The notes under the pieces: generated by a model
Database searches by the model: none
Seen by the model: the letters and a program-made list of their open reading frames with translations, nothing else
Told to the model about the DNA's origin: nothing
Origin: Magnolia sinica
Taxonomy: Eukaryota > Streptophyta > Magnoliopsida > Magnoliales > Magnoliaceae
Direction of reading: 5' to 3'
DNA length: 64,000 nucleotides
NCBI RefSeq assembly: GCF_029962835.1
Contig: NC_080574.1
Span: 20,930,001-20,994,000 of the forward strand
Position numbers and translations under genes: made by a program
Shown here: piece after piece, positions 1-12,800 of the stretch
Layout: each line of letters opens with the position of its first letter
How positions within the stretch are numbered: the stretch's first letter is position 1

Positions 1-560
1 ACAAAAATTAAGATTATTTAATTATCTGAACTATTGGTTTGATGGATATCCATGGTAATGGCAGTTAGAAGCCTAGCGCCCTTCAATATGCATATTAAAT
101 TAACTAAAATTACCATCCCATCTCCAACTTTGCATTTCAATCCAATATAATACATTGAAAGGCTGTGCTTAAAGTAACTAACTGTTCACTCTGGTTGGCT
201 AGGTTGTGATAAAGAGAATGGCGTGAACTTTGGATCAGGACATTACTGATGAGTCTGATGCTGCACATGCATTGGCCCCATTGTTAAATGAGAATATAGC
301 AAGTATAGAAAAGGGAAGAGATAAGAAGAGTGCTGAGATCCATGATACCTACAAAAAGGGAAGAGATCAGACGAGCACTGAGATCCATATACTGATGAGA
401 CAACCTCAATAGTAACGTGCACTCTATAGAAATGACACATACTACATGCACAGTTACATCTAACTGCTTTTGATTAGAGATTCAGATGCCATACAATTTC
501 TTGCTGACTGTTAAAACAATTGCCGGATCTATACATAAAATGGCATCAGAGGCTGTTGAG
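1..560. other. SAC1 3' UTR and downstream flank
   Basis: This region follows the SAC1 stop codon. No convincing gene is seen; the short frames lack family motifs. A clear AATAAA-type signal on the minus strand was not identified. A 45-bp imperfect direct repeat lies at 313-389 (GGGAAGAGAT and CTGAGATCCAT in both copies). Confidence 0.4.
313..389. repeat. Imperfect 45-bp tandem duplication
   Basis: The block beginning GGGAAGAGAT and ending CTGAGATCCAT occurs at 313 and again at 358 with a few substitutions. It lies downstream of the SAC1 coding end. Confidence 0.6.
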
Positions 561-806
561 CTAAGCCCTCCCTTGCATCTTCTCTTCTCCAATTATCCAT
601 CTAGTCAATCTGCTTGGATCCCCAGCAAGGGATTTACAGGTGGGGACGATGCCAAGGTCTGCACCAATTTGATCATACTCTTTAAGTGCAGCTTCCATTT
701 CTGCCTCAATGAGCGCATCATCCGCACCATCTAGCCCCATGCACAACGCATCAGAGTAATGTTTCTCTTTCTCGGGATCATGTTTGAAGGGTTCCATGGC
801 AGGGCC
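561..806 (-). CDS. SAC1: SAC1 exon 16 (C-terminus and stop)
   Basis: The acceptor CTGTAG precedes [17 protein letters not shown], which continues in phase 0 from the LCQ end of exon 15. The exon then reads [19 protein letters not shown] and [11 protein letters not shown] before TAG at 563-561. The Arabidopsis fra7 lesion removes the C-terminal end of SAC1, so this conserved tail is expected to matter. Confidence 0.92.
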   Translation of the reverse strand, partial: GPAMEPFKHDPEKEKHYSDALCMGLDGADDALIEAEMEAALKEYDQIGADLGIVPTCKSLAGDPSRLTRWIIGEEKMQGRA

Positions 807-3800
807 CTACAGGAACATTGTAACCAGATTAAGCACAATATGAACTGGCCATGGAAATTTTATATATATATAAAGGAAGAAAGAATGAAACTAAGGGATT
901 GCCATGGAAGTCGATGGAGAAATGGGCTCATATTGTTTTTATAAGGGATATACCCATCTTTGCAATCGTCAGAACAAAAAGAAGTAAACAGCTTAACATG
1001 TACTTCTCATAATGGCAAAAATGTGACAGTTGGGCATATAGCATAAGCATTGACAAACATCAACAACAAATCATGATAGAAAGGTCATCAAACAGAGGAG
1101 AATGCTGCCAGCTCATATATGGACAAGCTTGGTGGGTGTGCATACCTCTGTAGCTGGTGGTGCCGCATGTTCCTAGTTAAATTGTGATTTGGCACTTGCA
1201 TATTGTGCATACCAATTTGACCGATGACTGCACCATTCTGGATTGTCCGTGAAAGATACAGCATGGCATGACTTTGTTATCATATTTAATATGAGGGAGC
1301 ATACAATCAGCATTTTAAATAGCATACAATACATAATGTGGCTGATGCACTGCATTGGAGATGTAATCAGCTACATCAGTACCACAACACTTACACTACA
1401 GTAAATCTGAAATTGATCTTAGCATGAATAACAGGTTTCCTTAATTAGTTGAGTTCCTAGTTGGTTTTACTTGTTGCACAAGTTATTGAGTCCTTCTAGT
1501 TTATCTATGCTTTCTAAGTAGTTGAGTGTTTCTAGGACTGATTATAACCCTGTACTTGGGCCAAAAAGAGAAAGGCAATGTTCATAGGATTGTTTATGAT
1601 GTCAGGTTAGAACCAACAGGGAGTGCTTTGAATTCAAGAAAGACTGTGATGTACTCAGACCTAAAAGGGCATCCAAGTCAAAAAGTACGGTTTTGGCTGT
1701 ATCACCGTGCAAGGATTCGGTTGGCCAAACTTGCTGCCAATCTCTTCATTAGTGGCATGATGCAAGGACATGTGATGACCTAATCCTAAATCCATGTATG
1801 ATCAGGTTAAAGAATGTTCAAGTAAATACACAAATCAACTAACCGTTTCCAATCAAAGGGATTAAGTAAATTTCAACACAAAGATGAGGTTATGCCGTTA
1901 GGATCATGCCCCTTAGCATAAAATCATGTAAACAGTAAAAATGGACCTAGGGATATGAGGATATCCCAGATCTAGCATAAGTCAGTCCACGGTTAAGTTT
2001 GGATCTGATTCTACTGACTAACCATCCATCTTTTCCATTCAAACTAGAAAGGGGATATCTAGAGAGGAACGAAAGGGGTGAAGAATAAAGGGTTCGAGAT
2101 GAAGAAAGTATAGGTCTTTTTATCGTCAAAAGAAAAGGAAGGTGATTCTTACTTTTCCTAAACCTCGAAGATCTAGAAAGAAAGAAACCTAAAATCGGGG
2201 TGGAATTTTCGACACCCAATGGCCAATCCTGAAACCCTAATCTCTTGAATAAAGATGAAAAAAAGAGACGAATTTCTATTCATTTAATAATAATGAAAAT
2301 AGGGTTTCTCACAACGTATATATAAGTTATGGAAAAAGTAAAAGTGTACTGAAGCCCCTGAAAATAAGAAAAATAACAAAAAGACGAAAAAAATAAAGAA
2401 AGTGCAATAAAGCCCCTGAAACAAGAAAAAAGAATGAAACACCTAAAACTAAACACTCGTGTGGTAGGTTGTGAAATCCGACCCATGGATTTATGGTCAG
2501 GGTGTGGTCATGCAGCTCCTGCACTCGTAGCGCGTCAGAAAATGGGTCCGATGGACCCAACGTCCATCCACATCAACTCTTCCGCTCCGATACTCTGTCG
2601 GCGACGCCTCCTCCTCTGGTACACTCTAAAGGGTGCACCACTGATGTTTGCATCATAACATATGCTATGTGCCATGTAGCGTATGCTCCATGGGAAAGCG
2701 TAGCCTTCATGCAATGTAGTTCATGAAAATAGGCAAGTTACATGTAACATAATAAAACCGTACAAATCCATTAATGTTTTCAATGATTTGTTACATTTTT
2801 CTATTTCCACTAAAAATCAGTTAATGTTTCAACAGTTTAGTGAAATAATATGAGAAATAGTATTAAATCATTTCCTTTGCAAATTTGTCTTTATTTTTAC
2901 CATTTGCCCTATTTTTCCTACTATTTTAATTAAGATCTTAGGTAGTGTGTAACTTACATTACATGCTTCATGGTTTATGTGGGTGTGGGTGTGTGTGTAT
3001 TAATGCTACGGTACACGCTATTCACTTACGATATATAAAGATAGCAAAATATTGCTACCATTGAGCCATACTCAATATCCACATGGAAAAACAGTGCATG
3101 CCCAAATGTTAGAAGATATGATCCACTTAGGGCATTCAAGCATCAAGAAATGATGCAGCTACAAAGGAAGGTTGCCGACATATCCATGTCAATCAATATG
3201 ATATTGGCATGTTAGAAGTTGCGATCCACTTAGGGAATTCAAGCACACGATATATGAACTTCATATATGCATATGAAGTTCATGAAATATGCGCAAAATA
3301 TACCGCCACAGAAGTAATTTTTGGGGTTTTCAATTTTATTGTCTAAAGCCTGGTAGACAATTGTTTGTTACTGAGAACTAGATGAATAAATAATGGCTAC
3401 AAAATGAATAATAACTCATATATACAGTATCTCTTTTAGACAATGGTAACCACTGGAGAGTAGAGACAAACAAAACCATGAAGCCTAAGGATAAAGAACA
3501 TTGAAACAGAAAATGGGTGATGCCAGAGTTACATCCTTACTGCAATGAATGCAGAAGGCTGTAATGTTGCACAGAGACTTAGGATCTAAGCTCAAAATAT
3601 TTATAGGCGGTAGGATCCTATATTGTAGTAGCGGTTTTTTATGCCTGCACACGTATTCTGCTACCCATCTACACACCAGAACATGTTTAACTATGGCATT
3701 GTCTCCAATATCTGGGCAGTAAATCAGGAGGGACATGCCAGCACCTGATGTACTGCGCAGGTCTTGAAAATGTGTGCCATGCCATGGGCATGAATATATA

Positions 3801-6800
3801 CATGGGCTTTATATACGTCATTGTCATTGTTATCTTACCATCCTTACAAAAGAATGAGTAATATTGCCTTAACAATAATCATTACCTATTTTATACTTTG
3901 CAATGAGGATCCCATGAGAAGAAGCAAAACAAGTAGATTTTCTGTTTAAACTTGCAGTCCTTATTATGTAACGTGAAGCAAAAGTTTTGCCGCTTTACCT
4001 GACACAATTTAGCATAATGCTGGTAGCATTCACTGCTTTTGTCTTGATCATACAGTAGCGTTCCACCATACCAATCATTGGTTTCATTGTCTGAGGCCAT
4101 TGAGAGATACCTGGAAACCAAAGCAAGAGTTCCTAATTACTCCAATCAACTACTTTCATTATACATCTTCATGTTTTAATTTTCATCTACTTCCAGCCTC
4201 TAAACGTGTATATAACTTTCAATCTAATGTTATATTGTGTGTGTCATATTAGACACTCCAGAAATGGACCTGATGTCGAAATGATGTGAAAAGTGTTTGC
4301 GTACATTAAAACATTCACACGCCTGTACATGTGCAAGTTGGGTTAGCAAACATGCAAGTTTAATGACTACAAAAATAAAAGGCAATAGCCAATAATGTAG
4401 CTAATTTCTTTTCTAAGAGTAACCAGTACTTAGTAGGCAATTTTTTTTAGGAGAATGATAAAAAACAATTTGCAGGAGTAGAATTCGTTGATGTGAATCG
4501 CAGCACACATTCCAATGTTACATTTGAGACCTAGGCCATGTCCCAAGTGGTGCTCAAAGAGAGCATGCCATACACCAAAAGCTAGGCTGGTCCATTCATT
4601 CATTGGTTGGGCCATGTCCCAAGTGGTGCTCAAAGAGAGCATGCCATACACCAAAAGCTAGGCTGGTCCATTCATTCATTGGTTGGGCCATGCTTGTACG
4701 TTGAATATAGAAAATTGGTATTTTGTTTCTAGCGTCCATTTTAGCCATATGAGTGTGGCCCCCCGATGAGTGGATTGGTATAAATTTTGGGAAAAGATAT
4801 GTTCACAATCCGCCTGATCAAATGATTGGTCAGGAATCAGGATCTCATATACACGGCCCATGTTGGTTTGACCCGTGATTCACCTATTCAATCTATTCCT
4901 GCATGAATCTCCATCGTATTCCACTTGATTTAGACTAGAAAGCATCCGTGAACTCCTGTGAGCCAAATGGTAATTACAAATACATCCATACTCATTGTTG
5001 CAAGCAGTGGGGACTGTAGCTGTTGGATCTGGGGTTATGTTTCAATGATCCAAACTGTTGATATGAAGGGCCTCCCTATGGCTGGTGAATATGCAAAAAG
5101 AATCTCTTAAGATCACAATATCTCAACCATTCATGTAACTATTGTTCTTTCAATCTGGGCAATCTCCTTGGCCATTTTTTTACTTTGACGACGACAGGGT
5201 GTCCCCGCCCCTTTTTAAGGCAAGACTAATCCCCGTGGATGCACGCAATCACCCGCAAACCACGTGCATCGGGTAATCCTAGGGAGGGGAATCAAACTCA
5301 TGGCTGTGGGGAGCAAACCCACGATGCTAGCCATTCGCCCAAACCCCGTGCGGGTTCCTTAACCATAGCGTCTATGGGGAGCAAACCCACGACACTAGCC
5401 ATTCACGCAAACCACATGCATCTGGGCAATCTCCTTAGCCATTATTTGTTAACCATTGACATAAAGTTTTGGATCTTTCCATCTTAAAGATTTCTAAGCC
5501 AACCACAATCAATTGTATATATCACTAGATCAATGGTTTAAATGACCGAACATGACCTTGATCCAACAACTATAGTAACTTATGTATCATATAGCAACAA
5601 ATATTGTAGGGAGGTGACATAGGACAACTAATCACTTGCTCTAAAAGCTCAAACTGATAGAGTGTGGCGAATCAATCCCTTTATCTCATGGCCTAGGTCA
5701 TGCCCTCAGCCGAGCCCCTTTCGTGGGCCCCACTTCACATGGGTCCCGCCTCACACAGGCTGCCCATCCCGTGTGTGCCCCCGCTTCACACAGGCCACCC
5801 CACCCAAGTCCCGTGTGAAAATGCCCCTACATTAATCACCCCTAGTGAGGAGTCTCGAAAACTAGACCTCCCGCTCTGATACCACTATTGACGCAGAACA
5901 ACTAACCACTTGCTCTAAAAGCTCGAACTGATAAAACGTGGCGAATCAACCCTTTATCTCATAGCCCAGGTCAGGCCCTCAGCCGAACCCCCCTCGTGGA
6001 CCCCACTTCATATGGGTCCCACCTCACATGGGCCACCCACCCCGAGTGTGCCCCCGCTTTACATAGACCACCCCACTCCAGCCCGGTGTGAAAATAGTAC
6101 CCCTGCATTGGGAGGTATTAAAGTAAACTCATCAATAATAAAAAGATGAAGAAACAACATAAATCATGAGTGAGTATAACTACGCGTAACTACATAAGGC
6201 AATCTAGGATTCTATTGTATCCCAAGGTGTGAACCACACATTCTTTTCTTATTTTTTGAAGGTTAAACGCAAAAGCGACCAAAGAAACCATGGGTAGACA
6301 TGCCTTTCCATCACATTTTACACTCTCCCTTGAATTTTTCTTCACTTTCTTTCACAAGAAATGTTATTTTCTACTATGCTTGTCTTGGCCTATACTTGGG
6401 AACTATTTATAGGTTTAGAAGGTTGATTAGCTCTAATATTTGTTAGCAAAACTCCATATTGTTGAAAAAAAATTGTATAATTTATCAAACATTTAAATAT
6501 CTGTATTTCAGAAGACAAGCAAAAACACTCACGTTTATGGGCAAACCTAATTAAACCCTTGTTTTTTTTCAATCACAAATGTTCAAAAAGAAGAACTCTT
6601 GGGGGCGGTTTAGAAAATAGATATTGTTGGTTGCAAGCCATTGATAAAATTGGGTAGAAGGTGAAAGAAAACTTATAAGTAAAGGTAGATGGATTTATAC
6701 ATGGATTACTTGAAAAGGAGATTTGAGTGAGGCAAAGAACACCATTCGACTATCTCTATACATTATCGTTCCTATATAAAATAGAAATTCTAACTATTTT

Positions 6801-9800
6801 AATAAAGTTTTTCTATTTTAACCTTATTATATATAACATATAGACACATGTGCACACATATTGCCGCTTTTTTTATCACTCTGTTTTTCTGGGACCAAGC
6901 TGTATTAAACCCAAACTTTTCATTCTCCAAATTTTTAGCTTTTCCGTTTTTTGACTGAATTTTTTTACCGTGTTTTTAATGATTGAGACCCGAATTAAAC
7001 ACATATTTTTTTTTCCGTACTCTTTTTTTTTTTTGGCCGTATGTCATTTTGCTAACTGTGGTTTTGATTAGTTGCCCATACGCATCCACTGCAGCGTGAA
7101 GGTTAATAGATGGAAGTCATCAACGTGAATTTATAATGTGGATTACACGCTTTATTTTTTCATTAAAAAAATTCATGAAATTTTAAAGGTTACAATTTAC
7201 AATTACGTTCTATCTATTTAAAGATTTATCCAAATGCAACATACGTGCAGTTTACTTTTTTGAGGAAATAAGTCCTAAGAATGAAAAGAAATAATATGAA
7301 CAATAACAGCTTTCATAGTATATATTTTCTTCCAACTGCTTCAAATAGGAACAGTTTGAATAATATCCAAAGTTACATACTCCTAAGCAGTGATCTACGG
7401 CTCTGCTCCCACTTGCACAATTAACCTTGAAGTTTTACAATCTCACGCCAATCTAAGCCTTCGTTTCAAAATATAATCAGGAACAAAATGTTAAAATTAC
7501 CAAGCCAATTAATACCACCAGCATCCAGATTCATAATCTGTAACATTTCATATGACATTTGTAATGTGTATCATCCAGAAAAGGTTAACCGTCACTAGTC
7601 AAACAGAAGTAAAATACAGAAAAGATGAGCTTATAAACAAGATACCTTCGGAAGACAGCTTCCTCACAGATATCACCTATGGGAGAGAGCAAATTTAGGT
7701 CATAGTAACCATAGTTGCTCGTCTCATATTGACACCCTCCCCTTGCATTTTCTTGTGAAGCAACTTTTGGGGCAGTACCACTTTCTTCATACTTTCTTTG
7801 GCCGAAGAGCCAGTTGGGGCTTTTGAGTTGTATTTCACTGCAATAGATGTATAGGTCCAAAACTGATGAATATAAATCATTTTATTTCTTGAACATCAAA
7901 CACTACAACTGAGCAAAAATGTTTCGTTTCTTTTCTTTTTCTTTTTTGAAGAAGAGCAAAAATGTTTCTTTTCCTTTCTTTTTCTTTTTTGAAGAAGAGC
8001 AAAAATGTTTCTTTTCTTTTCTTTTTCTTTTTTGAAGAAGAGCAAAAATGTTTCTTTAATGCTTGTTATTATCAACTAGCCACCTTCAAGTCCAGTTGAA
8101 TCACAAAAGAGTGCTTTTGCTTGCATAGCAAGGAGCCTTATTCAGCAAGAAGGCATCCTCCACTAATATGAACCATTTATTCCAACATCATACCTAAATG
8201 CAACAAAAGATGGTATTCACTATTCTAAAGACAAATACAATCATAAAGAACCTCTCTAAAACCAGTGTTAACCAGGTACGATGAGTGTGCTGAGTATAAG
8301 GCCATAAGCAGGATCAAGTTTGGCAGGTACTCAAAATCCGAATTCCTAGGATACAGGTCAAGCAATGATTGGTTACAGTTCATCGGTATTGTTACATTAA
8401 CATAATACAATTGGTATGATTCATTTTACATGAAAACCATATGATTTTCAAGTATCCAGCAGTGGGAATCCCCTTACCCGAGCATTCAAGGATCCAATTC
8501 GGGTACTCTAGTGTTTGAAGGATCTGAGTGTCATGGTCTAAAACATGACAATGCTAAATATGCAAATGATTTGTGGTCACTTTGACAAACATGGTACCCG
8601 ATTGCATTCCTAGCCAAAAAGGAACCTGTCAGATCTGTCAATGATTTTTCTTTTTTTTTGGGTTTCTAATTCTGAGCCATCATTCATGGCAATCAAGCTC
8701 AGTGCACTTCTCACAGGAAATCTCCATGGGACATTAATAATATTTCTGTCAAATGATTATGATTTCCAAGAGGATCATGCATCTTTAGAACGAAGATTCA
8801 GAGTAATCCACAAAATTGAAAACAAGCATTTCTCAAACTCTTAAAGGATGCCATGAATTCGGAACAAGTCTTTTCTCTATAACCAAATCAAAGTCAAAGG
8901 TACTGGACCTCCAACAAGGGAGAGTTTTTAAGCACAGAATGAGTGGTAGAAGATCTAAAACCTCAGCATGGAATGGGTTGGAGTTATCATAAGCACACCG
9001 AGTCTTGAAACCTTACTAGACCGTGACATGGGTTCCCTTCAAAATTCTAAGCAATTTAATCTTTTGTAACTTTCACCAACAAAGACAATTCAGACTTGCA
9101 ATAACGAGCCAACTAGAAGTCTATGATAACCATGGCTCCCAGTGCCAAGTGAAGGCAATCTAGTGAATCCCAAAATAATATGAAAAGTAAAAATAGGTAT
9201 GCGATGCAAAATAATACTTGAGTTTCTAATGAAAAGATATGAATTCAATGTGACTAGAAATCCAGAATTAATTGCTAAAAGATTGAGGGAGAGTTTACGC
9301 TGCATCAGGTGCCATTCCAGAATTTCCTGCACCACCGCCTGCTTTGACATTAGGCTCACTGCAAAGCCTTACATTCTTTATTGAACTACATGTTCTCTCT
9401 ATTAGTTTATCAAATGATGTCAATTTCATCCGGGAGAAGTCTTCTCTGCAAGCTGGAACAGGTGCAAGGGTCGGTCTGGTTCCAACCACAGGAATAGCAT
9501 CGACTGATGAACTGAAAATTAGAAATAAGAATATATAGCTATCAGTTAGGTGTGGAGATTGGAAAGTGAATTAACATGAAATATTATGAAATTTCCAATA
9601 ATTAGATAGAACTCTGAAAGAACTATGTTAAATACTAATAATGACAGCACACAAGAAACAGAATTTTTGCAGCATTGACCATGAAACCTCCCCCTCAAGG
9701 TCTCACTGGAAAACCATTCTTACATTCTGTCAGGAACTGGCTCATCTCCAATCCCAGAAACATGAAGATAATAATCTGAGTCCAACTCCCAAAGCGCAGG

Positions 9801-12800
9801 TTTTCCTTCTTGTGGTTGAAAGTAACCCAAGAACCTGGGATAATCATCAAAGAAAGAATTTGATTAATGTGGTGGGCAGGCACAGCATCAAAACCAAGTA
9901 ATGCTTAAGTAGTTAGCAGCACATGTGCCAGTTCTTTTAAAGAACACTACCACTTCTAAAGATGACATATACTGCTAAAACAAGGAACCACGTGCAGGTT
10001 TGATGATCTATTTGGTTCATTTAAGCACTTAAAATAAAATAGCAGGGAGGGGAAAGTACAAATTTATTGCATCTTGCTTTTCACCATCTGTGTAAGCATT
10101 GCTGTAGTAACGTTTGATGGACTTTAGAAACTCACGAGATTGGGTAGTGGCTTTCCACTTCCCTTGCCTCTCTGGGAAAACCTGACATTCAGGGAACCAT
10201 TGTTCTACAAATCAACTTACAGTATATTAAATGGAATTAAATTTTGGATTAAGTTGCAAACTACTGGTCCCTATCTACAACCAATAAACAGAGCCAAGTG
10301 CAAAATAAACCGCACAGTGTTGTGAGCTGCAGAGCCTCCATATTGCTGAGCAAGCGCATCCCCCATACTTTGGTACATATCCATGAGAGCTGCAGCAATG
10401 CTACTATCTGGGTCCACTTTGGGAACATCTGTCAAACCCATTGCATGGAGTTGGCGCCCTAAAGCAGCTAGGCCATACGCATACTGGGCAACATTTGTAC
10501 GATCTAAGCAGTCAATACAGTTAGTCCGCAGAACTCCACTTTGATAACGAGGAGCTGTACCACTATCACTATCCTTTGTAGGTTGTTGACTGAGCTCAGA
10601 CTCTCTATCTCGAGTAATAGGGTTCACAGGTTCATTGGTGCTCCCAATTCTAGCAAGATCACCAGAATTAGCTCTAAGATCTCCTAGAGAAGCATCCCTG
10701 TATAGGAAAAAATGCAGCTATCAGTTTCCAAATTCCACACCATGTATTAGTTGACCCAGGTATAAATGGTTAGAATTGCAAACTAAGAAGTATTCCAAGC
10801 GATAGCTTTGACAACCATGTGGTAAATATGACCATGTGCATTACAGAGGTTCTAACCGATTATACTTCCAGATGAAAAAAGCCTGTTAAAAAATAGCTAA
10901 GATGCCTGTGAATTCATATTAATTGAATAAACAAGTACTTATTCTGAGAACGAACCCTAGGTGAAATCATCATATCGCAGGCAAATTGAACGGGAAAAAG
11001 GATATAACCAAATCCAAAACAAGAAAATACTGGGGAGAAAATGTTGCCAAATCCACTTCACCTCTTTCTTAGCTTCCTCCCTTACTCTGTTTTTTTTTTT
11101 TTTTTGGCTCAAGTTCCATTATTTTCAGAAAATAAATAAATAAATTCCCATAACCTATTGATAAAAGAATGTAAAAGGTACTAAAAGATTGTTCAAGGAA
11201 AAATCATCCACGAAAAGTCTGGATAAAATCGATCCAGGTGCACTAAGAACTGGAATATTTTGCACAACCCAATTAATGAACATTTTGTGGGCCATCATTT
11301 AGGCCAATTGATATCAATATATAGTGAGGAATGCATAGTTAATACAATTAAGTACGGGAAATAACAATCAACATGAATAAAACATAGCTACCCAGTTCAT
11401 GCAAGGTCAAGCTATGGTTTAGACCTTACTAAAAACAATATCTAACATGGTTACCTGGTTCACTGTAAGTTTCCTTTATTGGCTGCAGTTCGCTACATTC
11501 TCGATGATATTATTAAGAGAAAAGTAGCGTAAAATAGCTACTTAGCTTGCTGGATTGGTTTGATTTCATGGGGGTTTACAACATTAAAGTATGCTCCATG
11601 AGGTTGGACTACATCCTAGACAATAAATTGATATATAACATGGTTACCTTGTAAACAAGCAGTTTGTTTTGCATGTTTGCGATGAGCAACATTCTCTGCA
11701 AAATTAAGACAAACAGCAAAAACTAGCTACTTGGCTCACTGGATTTGTTTCAGCTCATAGGGTCCTTGAGCTAACACAGTTAAAGCTGAACCGGTTTACA
11801 CTTGCTCATGCATGCACTATTCAGAAGCCCTAACTTTTATGAACACTTCAAGCTATCCCATGGCACAAAAAAAGGGCAACAACGGCGCACTCTCGGTACA
11901 TAGGTGCAGTGTTCAAAGTATTGGTATCACTACAAGTTTTGCTGGCCGGGGATAATGAAAACAATATCGATATTGGCGATAATCAGAAAGGCAGGGAAAC
12001 ATGGGAGAAACATGGGGAAAACAGTGGAATTTTTCAGTGAAACTTCAAGAGATGCCAAAATACATATATTTGCATATTTAGGAATTAAAAAAATTGTAAA
12101 AAGAATGCATACATAATGAGTACCATTTAACAGGGCCTAAAAGCATGTGTTGTCGTTAGAAACTAGTCCAACCATCCCATCTATCCATCCAACCATCCAA
12201 CCTTTCATCCAACCTTCCATCCAACCATCCATTGATATTTTAGAATATTGACAACGCACGATATTTCGCCGAGAAATCATTGACAACTGGAAAGGAAACG
12301 AAGTATTGTGGTTTCGATATCGCCCATGTTGCAATAATGATAATATCACAGCATGATCGATATTATCGTTGACAATTTGAACACTACATACAACCTTCAC
12401 TACATGCAGTGAAGGTTTATACATTTTTCTTTTTCTTTTTGGAATGTGCTAAAGGTTTAAACTTATTGCAGTATAAGAAGAAGATTTTAATTCATGTAGA
12501 AAGATGTTTAAGATCATTTATGTCATTGACAATTCATACCCTCTTCCTTACCTTTTCCTTGCATTTTCTTTGTCTAGAATAAAATATTTTGTCATTCATT
12601 AGAAAAATAAAGACAATTAGTGAAGCAGATAAAAAGAAAAGCTTGTGAAGATATTGCACTCTTAAATACTGATATAGATATAGATGAAAACTAAGCTTAG
12701 TTGCAATTTTTATTTTTTTTTATACTAATAGCTAAGTAGTACATACCTTCCAGTGCTTGTTCGACTGAGTGGAGTTGCTCTCTTTTTAACAATAGCAGGC

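Larger units (their letters stand above)
4111..7645. other. SAC1 intron 14
   Basis: A 3.5-kb intron with a 76-bp tandem duplication (4534-4691), loosely repeated GGGGAGCAAACCCACGA units (about 5235-5430) and a complete TRIM element (5615-6107). From 6120 to 7560 it is AT-rich with poly-T runs and I recognise nothing. Confidence 0.7.

Noticed and set aside
1150..1270. Minus-strand frame ([14 protein letters not shown]) with a GT site nearby, in SAC1 intron 15
   Set aside because: Exon 15 (LCQ) joins exon 16 (GPAMEPF) in phase and matches the family without any residue between. An extra exon here is not needed and has no family counterpart.
3485..3736. Minus-strand frame just below exon 15
   Set aside because: It lies beyond the exon 15 donor and has no similarity to the SAC C-terminus. 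The protein continues at 806.
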